A stretch of DNA of 64,000 nt from Scatophagus argus. Taxonomy: Eukaryota; Chordata; Actinopteri; Scatophagidae. The stretch spans positions 1,588,127 through 1,652,126 of the forward strand of contig NC_058495.1 of the NCBI RefSeq assembly GCF_020382885.2, in the 5' to 3' direction. Made by a program: the position numbers and the translations under genes. Positions 54,901 through 64,000 of the stretch are shown here, one piece after another; position 1 is the first letter of the stretch; each line of letters begins with the position of its first letter. The notes below the pieces were generated by a model. The model was not told the DNA's origin and searched no databases. It worked only from the letters and a program-made list of their open reading frames with translations.

Positions 54901-57900
54901 ACAAAGCTGTTAAGTAGATGTAAAAAATAAACAAAATGGCATAGGTAAATACAGACAAGGCACTAAGTCAAAAACAAGAAATGCTTAAACAGTGTGCCTT
55001 TGTTCCATTGGTATTTGATGTGATGGTAGGACTCAGTATCTGTATACTGTCTGTGGATCTGATGTGTATTGTGAAAGGGGCTGCTCATAATGACAGAGAA
55101 TCACCACTCTGCTGTTCTGCGGAGCTTTTTAGCTTCTTGCGTTTGTGGTCAACATCTCTGTTCGTATCAGCCTTGTTTTCACCAGCAGTAGCCATACCGT
55201 CTTTATAAAGCGATGTGTTTGTGAGTTTTGAATTTACTCCTTGTTCCACTGTGGCCAACAACAACAGCTAATTAACAAAGAAACTCTGAAAAGAAACTTC
55301 ATGTGCTTGAAATGATTTTCATTTTCTTGGCTGTTCACTAGAAATTTCATTAACTTTTCAACACTGTAAATGCTTTTACAGTGCATTTCAATAAAGTATG
55401 AAATTCAGCTTGCAGAAACTCTGAACTGGCCTGAAATACTGAAATTTTATTCAGTACTATTTAAAGATCATTATATTATTATCACATCTATGATAATGAA
55501 ATCACACAATTCATTTATCCCGAAGAAGTTTCAAGTCTGTACAAATATAGCTTGTTTAAGCTTATTTAAATATCTAAAAATGTTGGAACCTTTTGAAAAT
55601 AGTAGAAATACAAAGTTATAAACATGAGGGAAACAGCACTGTGGTACTTTAAGAAAATGAAATTCTGAGGTTATCACTACAGCTCCGATAAGGTTTCAAT
55701 TTTAAGCTATTTAACAGTTGACATAATATGAAAAGGGAAAGATGAAACCTGTCAAGTTCTGCCAACGATGTTCTTATTTGTAGAGGTTGGCACTGCAGTG
55801 CAGTTTTTTTCATGTCAGCTGATGTCTGTTAGCTCTCATTATGTGTACCATCATGTTTGACAGTTGGTCTTGTGTATATTTTTCAGGCAGCTGCTCTGAA
55901 AGGTGATGGATACAGGGGACAGCACTCCCCCCACTCTGCCAGTGAGATGTTCCAAGGAGTCACTATCCTGAAGGCTGTGAAGGTCTGAAGTCCTGCTCCA
56001 TAAAGCACAACTTAAAGGCATAATACGTGCAATAGTTAGGTTGCTGTAAACCAGTGCTTCTCAATTATTTTCTGTTACGCGCCCCCCCCCCATCAAGAAG
56101 AAAACAATTCGCGCCCCCCCACCCACTCTCCGCCGCAACTATAAATAATAGTAATAATAATATGTAATAATATTTAATAATATGTAATACTATGATGCTA
56201 ACAGTGCTCACTGGTTTACTGAAGTAGCATTCGCAAAGCGGGATGATTGTTGGCAATATTCGGCACGTTTTCGCTGAAAAAACTCCACAGGTAAAATTTA
56301 TTTGGCTTCATGCTGTCCGCTGCCAGCATGTTTAGACACAGTAAACACACCGGTCTTTCCTCGTCTCCCACTGTAGTCACAGTGAAGCCAAGCGCTACAT
56401 GACCCAGAAACATCCCAACACAGCACAGTACTAAAAACAGATGCAGACATCACCACACTCTTCTAGAGGCTTGTGATGACTGAGATAAATTACTTTTGTG
56501 TTGTTTCTCCAAAAATGGGACCCCAAAAGCAGGGCACACAGAAACTAACAGTGGGTAAAACACAAGTATTTACTGAACTAGAGGAGGTCTTCCTTACAGA
56601 AGATGAATAAACGCCAGCCAACAAAAGCATTCTGACTAAGTTGATTTAAGGCGGACAGTACACGAGCAGGCAGAGCGTGGGCAGGTGAACCTAGGCAGAG
56701 CAGAAAAACAGGATAAGGTAAACGCAGAGTCAGTCTTCACAGGGAAAAAATTTACTACACAAGGACAGCTGATCTGGATATCATTAAGACAGCAGGATGG
56801 TCTTAAAAAGGCGACTGATTAAAGGTGGTTCATTGGTGAACTGGAGGCAGGTGTGTCAACAGGCAGGTGAGGGAGAACAGGAACGCCCAGCTCAGCTCCG
56901 GATTGGTCCCTTAAGGGAGACTCAACTCACACAACCAGGAAGGAGGAGAGAAAATAAAAAGGAGAAAAAACAACAAGACACAAAAAAGGCAAACCCTGAC
57001 ATTTTGTGTGAGTCAAGACATCATTTTGTATGAGTGTTTGTTACGAAATAGCTGCATATTATAACTAAAGTATTCAGCCAGACTGTGATGCTCTCATTAC
57101 AAAGCAGCCACCCAGATGCTTTCAGCATACTAACATCAAGAATTTTTCATGAAAACTAATTTAAGACTTACACCATACAGACACAAGTACTGGGATAGCC
57201 CTCTTTATAAGTGAACTCAGGTGTGGTGTGGGGCTGTTTTTCAGGGGTTGGGCTTGGCTTCCAGTGAAGGGAAATCTTAAGGCTTCAGCACACCAAGACA
57301 TTTTGGACAATCTTATGCTTCCAACTTATACTCTATTCCAGCGTGGCTGTGCCCCAGTACACAAGGCAAAGTGTGGACTTTGCTTGACATGGTTGGATGA
57401 GTTTGGTGTGGAAGAACTTGACTGGCCTGCACACACAGAGTCCTGACCTCAACCCCATCAGCAGTACTTTTGTCCATATCGCGTACATTGGTTTTTTCCA
57501 GTTAAATAGTGTTTCAGTCCAATTCAATTCATTTCACTTTATTTATAGAGCGCCAGTTCACAACAAAAGTTATCTCATGACACATTCCAAGTACAGCAGG
57601 TCTAGACCAAACTCCTTCTTAAATTTTGGTTCCATCTTCTACAGCTCGGACAGGAGGGGAAGGTTCCACTGAAGAGCGCTCGTCTGTTCTTCGACCTCAG
57701 CGAGAAGGTGAAGAAGATGTTGGAGTCATACTTCCATCTGGACACGCCGCTCTACTTCTCCTACTCCCACCTGGTCTGTCGCTCTGCCATCGATGGTAAG
57801 TCAGGCAGGGACAGTTTGTTGGTGTTTGTGTCTGAAGAAAAGACTGGTCCTAGTCTTTTCAGGGGGTTTGTTCTTAAAGTGATCTATTATATCTGTGATC

Positions 57901-60900
57901 TCCATCAACAGAATAAATTTAGTCTCATAAAGTGGGAAAATGAGTCATAATTTTTATGTGAACAGTAATAAATAAAAAACAACTCAAATAAATTTTCCAA
58001 TTCCCTCCAACCATTGCACCCCCGTCCCTAAACAAACTCAGTTAAAAACAAGAAAAAGTATGTTTGTTCATAAGCAGTTAACAACAGGGTGCAATTGTTT
58101 TCTTTTACCTCAGTATTACTATATAATGCTAGCCGCCTGGATAATTGATTTTAGTACATAGGTTATTCATTTTTCAATTCAAAACTCAGACGTTATTTCT
58201 GTAAGTTTTGTATAGCAATGCAATGGATCCAAATTCTACACTCCTGTTGCTGTGGAGGCTAGAGCAGGTCACAAAACAGTGACATCCATATGTGTTGCTT
58301 TTTTACCCACAACAGTTTGTCCATCCTTACTGTGGCAAGTACTGCTGTGCTGTTATTGGCTGGTACTTATTCTGCCAGCCTTTAGGAATTCAGGTAATTT
58401 AAGGCAGGATTAGACAAACTGAAAAAAAATAATACCATACATTAGAGTAGGTGTCACAAAGTGGCCTGGAGAGGACTTGATCAAAAATGGAAGACTGCAT
58501 GTTTATTGTTTTTGCTGGATGGTTGACTTGCACTTTCTTGTCAATTCATGTGATTGTGATGCATCTTTTGATGCCAAGCTGGGGCATGTTCCTTGGACCA
58601 TCAAACATCAGACACCCTCTCTCAGGGGACCCAGCTAAGGTTGATAAAGCCTCAATTTGTGCCTCAGAAGCACTCTCATGTGGATTTGCCCTCTTGATCC
58701 AGAGCCACATAGAGGCTGCAGCCTCTGTGTTGTCTTGGGTGGTTCTTCTTTTTCTCTCTCTCCTGTGATGCCAAGTACAGTATTGGCTCTGGAGAGAGAC
58801 TGTTCTGCAGGGCCTCTGCCTCCACAGGTAAGCACATTGCCTTTCAGCCTTATCTGTGGCAGTCGCTGACAAGACCCTCCAATTTCTCCCTCTTCCTCTC
58901 GAAGGCACCATTTCTTTGTTGTTCCCATGGTGCCGTGAGCTCCACCACGACAGTCTTACAATCTTCTTAGTTGTTTCACACACCAGAACTTTGTCAGATC
59001 TGAGGGTGGTCTTGGTGAAAGCTGGGGGAACCTAAGCTTCCTGCCCAGGTCCACAGTAAGCTGCCAGTCCCATGTGGTGTCGAGCAGCCCTGATGTTCCT
59101 TTGGAGGTCTTCGGTGGCTTCTGTCTGGCTCTGACAAATCTGATGGTGTGCTTTGAGGGTTTAGCCCTCCGACCGCTGGTGATGGCACTACAGCTGCACT
59201 CAGCGATGGTCTTAAGTACCTGGCAGTGCTGCGAGCAGTATCGGCCTTCCCCCAGAGCCTTAAGACAGCAGCTCAAAATGTGCTCTAGGGTCCCCACTGT
59301 TGTATCAGTCGATCAGTGCAGGTGGGATGGGCTGGGAAGGACATCATAGACAGCCTGGACTAAGAACCTGATGTGGTGTGGCTCTACCACATGCCGTCCT
59401 GTTTTTGGTCTCCACCGTCTCATCTTCAGTTCAGCTAACTTTGTCTGCTGCTTGGTGCAGTGTCGGTGTATAGATGTAAAGTGGGTTTGTTAGAGCTTGT
59501 TTAGAGGTCTGTAGAGCTGATGGGAACTGAAGAGATGGCTCATAGTTCTCTGTGGTTTTGTCACAACACACAGTTATTAGTGACTTATGTAATCCATTGT
59601 TAATTTTGCCTAGATTTAAGAATTCATCCATGTAGTCTACAATATAGTGCTCCTTGCAGGGGTTCAGAGTTGTGGCCTAAAGTGGTGTAAATTTGCTCTG
59701 CACTGTTGATCAGAGAAGCAGGAGGACCGTGAGGACCTGAGCCATCCTGTTCATGTGGACAACTGTCTGCTGGTCTCCGAGGTGAACGAGTGCATAAAGG
59801 AGCCTCCTGCATACACACACAGAGACTACAGGTGAGTACACTGCACAGTTGATCCTTCCATGAGACACACACTTAAAATACTAATTCCCCTCCCCCCCTC
59901 CCAGTGCCATCCTTTATCTGAACGATGACTTTGAAGGAGGAGAGTTCATCTTCACTGAGCTGGATGCTAAAACAGTCACGGTATATTTTCAGCTTTTTTT
60001 CTCTATATATTTTTTTTTATAAATGTGCAGTTTATGAATGAATGCCAAGCTTGACTGATATTAAATATTGCACGGTTTATATTTTTCTACTTCTCCAGGC
60101 TGAGGTGCATCCACAGTGCGGCCGCGTGGTCGGATTTGGGGCGGGGAAGGAAAACCCTCACGGTGTCAAAGCTGTCACCAAGGGTCAAAGGTGTGCTGTG
60201 GCACTGTGGTTCACCTTGGATCCTGCTCATGAGGAAAAGGTAGAAATGATCTGTTGCTGCTGTGGTTTTTACCAGCAGCCTCCATTCATGTGTAAAGTAA
60301 AAAAAAAGTTTGATTAAATTCACTGATTGTTTTGCAATAATTTAATTGAAATTTGCATACAGTGTAATTATGTCCTATAATTAGACAAATACAACAATTT
60401 TGAAAACTGGTCCCCTTTCCCAAATTCATTAAATAGTATTGACTTTGTCTTTGTAAATTACCTTTCATTAATATGCTGTACACTAATTAAAACCTAATTT
60501 TTCAGACATTGTGCCAGTTGCCAAATTTGCTCCAGTTTTTTGACAATACTGCCTGAAAGAGAAGGCTGAAATAAAGATTAAACTCCCCCTCTTGATCTGT
60601 CAGAGAAAAGTCAAATTATTAACCTTATAGTAATAAGGGAAATTACAATAACTGTAGCTGTCTAAATTTAAAATCTAATATAAGACACACAATGGGGCAT
60701 TTGTCATGGCAAAGACACATAAGAGTCAGCAAATGTGAAATAAATACAGATTTACATGGAGGTGTAACATGCGATTGTTCATCCTACATGTATACATGTA
60801 CGAGTTTTTACCTGGCTCTAGTTTGACGTTTTGATTTTAATTGGCTCATTTTGCATTGTGTCTCCTTTTCTGTCCTGTAGGAAAGAATCCAAGCTCAGGA

Positions 60901-61366
60901 TATGCTGAAGATGTTTTCTACCCCTGTGAATGAAGAGTTCATGAAAAAGGAAGTGACTGACACCTCAACACCAGAGCCTCCTGCGCAAAGTGACCAGATA
61001 AAATCAGACAGTAAACAAGTTGACAAACAAGCAGAGCAGCAGTCAGGTGTACCAGCAGACACGCAGACTGACAAACCAGCTGACTCATCAAAGGACAACA
61101 CAGAGGAGAAACCAGTCAGCAAAACAACAACAGGTGCTAAAGCTAAAGCTAAAGCTGCTCCTAAAGCAAAAGCCAAAGCTGGAGAACAAGGCAAGACAGC
61201 AGACAAAGTCAAACCTGCTGCTAAAAAAGATGGAAAACAGACACAAACCAAGCAGGTGAACAAAAAGGATGCAAAACCTGCTGCAAAAAAGACAGTAAAG
61301 GTTAAAAAAGCTAAAGCTGATGCCACGTCAGCCTTAGACTCTCAAAACAATAAGGATGAGCTGTGA
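48957..61366 (+). CDS. p3h1: Prolyl 3-hydroxylase 1 (leprecan)
   Basis: Fifteen exons in phase, 846 aa: 48957-49418, 51421-51573, 52205-52394, 52492-52623, 52913-53052, 54009-54098, 54205-54257, 54410-54537, 54723-54847, 55887-55982, 57645-57795, 59714-59831, 59905-59980, 60099-60239 and 60881-61366. It has a signal peptide (residues 1-19), four CxxxC motifs (Cys 72/76, 114/118, 241/245, 277/281), and a C-terminal 2-oxoglutarate/Fe(II) dioxygenase domain with iron ligands His587, Asp589 and His659 and 2-oxoglutarate-binding Arg669. The spacing equals that of human P3H1. It 3-hydroxylates specific collagen prolines in the ER together with CRTAP and cyclophilin B, and the C-terminal KDEL retains it there. 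The protein is about 110 aa longer than human P3H1 because exon 15 adds a Gln/Thr- then Lys/Ala-rich tail (about residues 700-840) before KDEL. The head-to-head C1orf50 neighbour supports P3H1 over P3H2 or P3H3. Confidence 0.95.
51890..52080. repeat. Teleost interspersed repeat, pair with 62005-62200
   Basis: GAGGTACTTGTGTTTTACTT, GAGTATCACCATTTTCTGC and TATTGCACTTTTTACT are fragments of a common fish repeat. A related copy follows P3H1. Confidence 0.55.
53625..53700. repeat. (TTC)n/(ATT)n microsatellite in P3H1 intron 5
   Basis: TTC triplets followed by interrupted ATT triplets. This is simple sequence. Confidence 0.85.
56055..56480 (-). pseudogene. hAT transposon fragment with BED-finger remnant
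   Basis: The left end CAGTGCTTCTCAATTATTTT plus a C-rich GCGCCCCCCCC block is typical of a fish hAT family. The minus strand encodes GFTVTTVGDEERPVCLLCLN and AADSMKPNK, the first half of a BED-type zinc finger as in SCAND3/ZBED5-like hAT transposases. The frame ends soon after, so only a 5' fragment remains. It lies in P3H1 intron 10. Confidence 0.6.
56500..57000. repeat. Probable interspersed repeat, family unresolved
   Basis: Purine-rich sequence with CAGGTGTGTCAACAGGCAGG, AAGGAGGAGAGAAAATAAAA and GGCAAACCCTGACATTTTG resembles non-coding parts of fish transposons. The open frame over 56797-57033 is low-complexity and not convincing as a gene. Confidence 0.35.
57171..57484 (+). pseudogene. 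Tc1-family fragment with internal deletion
   Basis: Starting at CACCATACAGACACAAGTAC and ending GTACTTTTGTCCATATCG, the plus strand contains PVKGNLKASAHQDILDNLML and ELDWPAHTES, pieces of a Tc1 transposase. Stops break it. It sits in P3H1 intron 10, about 160 bp before exon 11. Confidence 0.7.
57510..57625 (-). repeat. SINE-like repeat tail abutting P3H1 exon 11
   Basis: CCAATTCAATTCATTTCACT and TTTATTTATAGAGCGCC match, in inverse orientation, the tail of the repeat at 27330-27590. It ends about 20 bp before the exon 11 acceptor. Confidence 0.55.
58490..59390 (-). pseudogene. LINE fragment resembling the restriction-like-endonuclease group
   Basis: The minus strand encodes LEHILSCCLKALGEGRYCSQ (a degenerate Cys/His knuckle region), TWDWQLTVDLGRKLRFPQL, then SDLTKFW and, after a frameshift near 58960-58980, VVVELTAPWE, EKLEGLVSDC and MCLPVEA. 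This resembles the C-terminal restriction-enzyme-like endonuclease domain (R..SD, then VELT) of the R2/R4/Hero-type LINEs of fish. Frameshifts and stops show that it is dead. It lies in P3H1 intron 11. The exact clade was not resolved. Confidence 0.6.
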
Positions 61367-61774
61367 TCTAACAGCACCTGGGACTTTGTCAACGTGCTGT
61401 CTGTTTGTCTACTATTTTATACAAGGTCGTTTCTGTGGGTGATTGAATGAAAGGTGAGTGAAGGGTTGATTGTTAAAAAAAAAGTCAGCCATAACTTAAG
61501 AATACAAAGACACTGTTGTTTCACAGCAGACGTCACTAAAATGTTGTGTTGTGAACTGAAAATGTGCCTGGTGCCTAAATCACTGTAACTGTCTTTGTTT
61601 GGCATCCACAAGCTTTGTGTCTGAAGAGTAATGTTCAACCTGAATTTTCTGTAGTTGTATGTTATTTGTGATATCATGTTGTGGAACAAAGCACAGGTTG
61701 GTTAAAGAGTGGGGGTTAATATGAGCAGACTTTTTCTGTTGAGGAGAACTTAAATCATCTGTCTGAATCAATGA

Positions 61775-61780
61775 AATAAA
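61775..61780 (+). terminator. Poly(A) signal of P3H1
   Basis: AATAAA within ATGAAATAAAAGTGATG, followed by T-rich and GT-rich sequence. Confidence 0.55.
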
Positions 61781-62004
61781 AGTGATGTTTCTAAACTGTG
61801 TAATGCAGTACTCAAAGCTGTCACTAGGTGTCAGCATGGATGCAAAAACTCCACTTTAAGATTCTGCGTAGTTTAGCTGCTATCCTGCCATGCTGTGATT
61901 TCAGCCTGCGTAATTCACAGCCAAAGTGCTCTTTGTTCTGGTAATTTATTACCGGTTCTCTAAATCATTTTGTTTTCTCTACAGTGGCACAGTTGACAGA
62001 AAGC

Positions 62005-62200
62005 ACATCATTTCCAGTAGTGGAAAGTAACAAAGTACATTTATTAGTTATACGTACTTTACTTCAGTACTTTCACTTTATAACATTTTATACTAGAGTG
62101 CATTTCAGAGGAATATTTTTACCATTATATGTTGCAACATTTATTTGACAGCTATGGTGGCAATTTACTTTGCAGAAATTGTTCTGAATGAAACCACCCA
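62005..62200. repeat. Teleost interspersed repeat, pair with 51890-52080
   Basis: AGTAGTGGAAAGTAACAAAG, CTTTACTTCAGTACTTTCAC and CATTTCAGAGGAATATTTTT mark the same fish repeat family as the copy in P3H1 intron 2. Confidence 0.6.
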
Positions 62201-62439
62201 ATACATATACACATAAATGAGTTAAAATAAGCTCCTTGACCAGTTACATTAAAATGCTGTTTACATTTTAGTGCATTAAGAAAATAATCAAATAAATCAT
62301 ATATAGAATATTGTCACCCTAAACAAAAATAACATTTAGCTTTTTCTGAGAAATAACAAGATTGATACCCTTCTCATGACCAAACATTAAGCATAAAACT
62401 ACATTGTAAATTTTGATTAGTCATTCTGAGCTAATTATT

Positions 62440-62700
62440 TAGAGGCAAATATTTGCTCTCTTTTAGCTGTTTTCAGAATTCTTGCTTAAATGCTTCACTA
62501 TGTTCACCAGCTAGTGTCCAGCTGTGTCTTTCTCCTGTTTGGTGCTAAACAAGCTCCAGCTAAGCAATGAGGTGAAAGTCATTCTAACACCCTGTGAGGC
62601 AAAGGAGAGCTGCACATTCAGGTGATCATTATCTGTAGGTTTATCTAAATATCCATTACAGCTGCTTTAAGTCACCAACATTTGGGAACCACAGGTGTAG
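62440..62700. repeat. Dispersed non-coding repeat, copy C
   Basis: It shares TTCACTATGTTCACCAGCTA and CTCCTGTTTGGTGCTAAACA, and the closing TTTGGGAACCAC, with the copy in CFAP57 intron 9. It looks like a non-autonomous DNA transposon. Confidence 0.5.
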
Positions 62701-63087
62701 ATGGAATGAAATAAACACAATAGAGACTGTGATGACAGATTATAATTTCATGTTTGAATTTACATGGGCAGCCTATATGGTTCCTTTATGATCTGTTATA
62801 TCTTTTATTCCTGGATTGTCCTTGTTCATTCTTTCAGAGAAGAGTACAGAGGTGTTTGAGTATAGAGATAGTACCACTGCCATCCTACATATGAAATCTT
62901 GTACAGACTGCAGACTGTGTGTGACTCAAATGTTTAGTGAAAAATTCCTTCAACTCTGTTCAAACAGTGCAGTCAGTGCTGACGCAGAACACTTTCTCTG
63001 AAACACATGCGTGCAATGCATTTCTGCACATCCACCCTCCCACCAACACGCCAACACACCAACACAAACCCACACAGAGACAGAGGC

Positions 63088-63640
63088 ACTATATAGACAA
63101 AAATAATGGGTCAGCTGACCATTACACCAAGGAACTTTGATGACGTTACATTCTAAATACACAGACAGCTTTGCAGCTATGACAGCTTCCACTCTTCTGG
63201 GAAGGCTTTCCATAAGATTTTTTGTTTCTGTGGGAATTTTTGCCCTTTGATACAGTAGAGCATTTGTGAGGTCAGGCACTGATGCTGGATGAAATGGCCT
63301 GGCTTGCATTCTCCATTCCAGTTCATCCCAAAGGTATTTGGTGTGGAAGAACTTGACTGGCCTGCACACACAGAGCTCTGACCTCAACCTCATCAAACTC
63401 ATCCATCCATGTCTTTATGGACTTTGCTGTGTGTGCTGGGACACAGTCATGCTGGAATAGAAAAGGACCTTCAACAAAGTGTTGTCCCAAAGTTGGAAGC
63501 ATAGCCTTGTTTAAAATGTCTTGGGATGCTGAAGCATTAAGATTTCCCTTCACCGGCATTAAGAGGCCGAGCCCGACCCCTGAAGAACAACCCCCTGAAT
63601 TCAACAATAAAGAGGTCTGTCCCAGTACTTTTGTCAGTAG
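63088..63640 (-). pseudogene. Tc1-family transposon copy, internally deleted and broken
   Basis: The ends CACTATATAGACAAAAATAA and CCCAGTACTTTTGTCAGTAG form imperfect terminal inverted repeats. The minus strand reads MPVKGNLNASASQDILNKAM, GPFLFQHDCVPAHTAKSI, then in another frame ASVPDLTNALLYQRAKIP and ESLPRRVEAVIAAK. This is the C-terminal half of a Tc1 transposase with at least one frameshift. It is the most complete of four related copies in the window. Confidence 0.75.
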
Positions 63641-63820
63641 CTTATCAATACACATGCATCTTCTAACAGTTGATTCACCTTCAGAAAATGGCTTATTTTA
63701 GTTTGATTGAGCTCATAATGTGATTAATGTGAAGGGCAGATGGACTCAGCTGTCGGGCGTAAACCAGCTCCCAACCTCCTACAGCACAGAATACATGAAC
63801 ACGATCCCTCTGCTCCATAG

Positions 63821-63822
<2 letters not shown>

Positions 63823-63859
<37 letters not shown>
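63823..63859 (+). repeat. (GT)n microsatellite
   Basis: An essentially perfect run of about 18 GT units. Confidence 0.95.
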
Positions 63860-63860
<1 letters not shown>

Positions 63861-64000
63861 TATACTGTCAGTGCTTTCTTTGTATCTTCTTACTCTTGTT
63901 TGATTGAAAGAGGGAGAGACACACACAGGCCACTTTGTTTTTCTGTGTATTTGCGGTTTAAGGATTTGACCATTGTTTCTCCAAAAGAGAGTAGGAGAGA

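Larger units (their letters stand above)
61367..64000. other. P3H1 3' flank, no further gene seen
   Basis: The P3H1 poly(A) signal AATAAA is at 61775-61780, 409 bp after the stop. Beyond it are repeats (62005-62200, 62440-62700), a Tc1 copy (63088-63640) and a long (GT)n (63823-63859). Open frames here belong to the Tc1 remnant or are short and unsupported. Confidence 0.6.

Noticed and set aside
58487..59349. Plus-strand hydrophobic frames that look like membrane proteins
   Set aside because: They are antisense to a LINE fragment whose minus-strand reading has recognisable domain sequence.
60895..61326. Minus-strand 143-aa Ala/Leu/Phe-rich frame resembling a membrane protein
   Set aside because: It is the antisense shadow of the Lys/Ala-rich P3H1 exon 15.

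Overview
This is a vertebrate nuclear genome window and almost certainly comes from a ray-finned (teleost) fish. Coding sequence lies in short exons with GT..AG introns. Intergenic and intronic DNA is full of teleost-type interspersed repeats (Tc1, hAT and RTE/Rex3-like elements, tRNA-derived SINEs) and (CA)n microsatellites. The five genes I can name are all vertebrate nuclear genes. Exon limits below were set by hand from splice sites, reading phase and family knowledge; no alignment was run.

Layout. (1) 1-13285, + strand: the 3' part of a coiled-coil protein gene that starts outside the window and that I cannot name. (2) 16354-27888, +: CFAP57 (WDR65), 21 exons, about 1160 aa, a WD40 plus coiled-coil axonemal protein. 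(3) 34701-28708, -: NUF2, 13 coding exons, 454 aa, a kinetochore NDC80-complex subunit, tail-to-tail with CFAP57. (4) 35815-40594, +: AP5B1, 3 exons, 957 aa, the AP-5 beta subunit, head-to-head with NUF2. (5) 47071-41738, -: the C1orf50 homologue, 5 exons, 189 aa, tail-to-tail with AP5B1. (6) 48957-61366, +: P3H1 (LEPRE1), 15 exons, 846 aa, a collagen prolyl 3-hydroxylase ending in KDEL, head-to-head with C1orf50. The C1orf50/P3H1 pair is also adjacent in human 1p34.

The genes do not form one pathway. They are housekeeping, ciliary, mitotic, endosomal and collagen-processing genes that share a neighbourhood and, in two cases, short divergent promoter regions. Promoter motifs fit the jobs of some genes: an RFX-like X-box upstream of CFAP57, and a CCAAT box plus an E2F-like site upstream of NUF2.

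Mobile DNA includes a 5'-truncated RTE/Rex3-like LINE with an open reverse-transcriptase frame inside C1orf50, with an 11-bp flanking duplication and (GATG)n tail. There are also at least four decayed copies of one Tc1 family plus a different Tc1 remnant, a hAT BED-finger fragment, a LINE fragment resembling the group with a restriction-enzyme-like endonuclease (in P3H1), two SINE copies and several low-copy repeat families. I see no evidence of an undescribed multi-gene system. The most interesting points are the shared 3' tail of the SINE and the RTE LINE, microsatellites acting as splice-acceptor tracts, and a long Lys/Ala-rich tail on P3H1.
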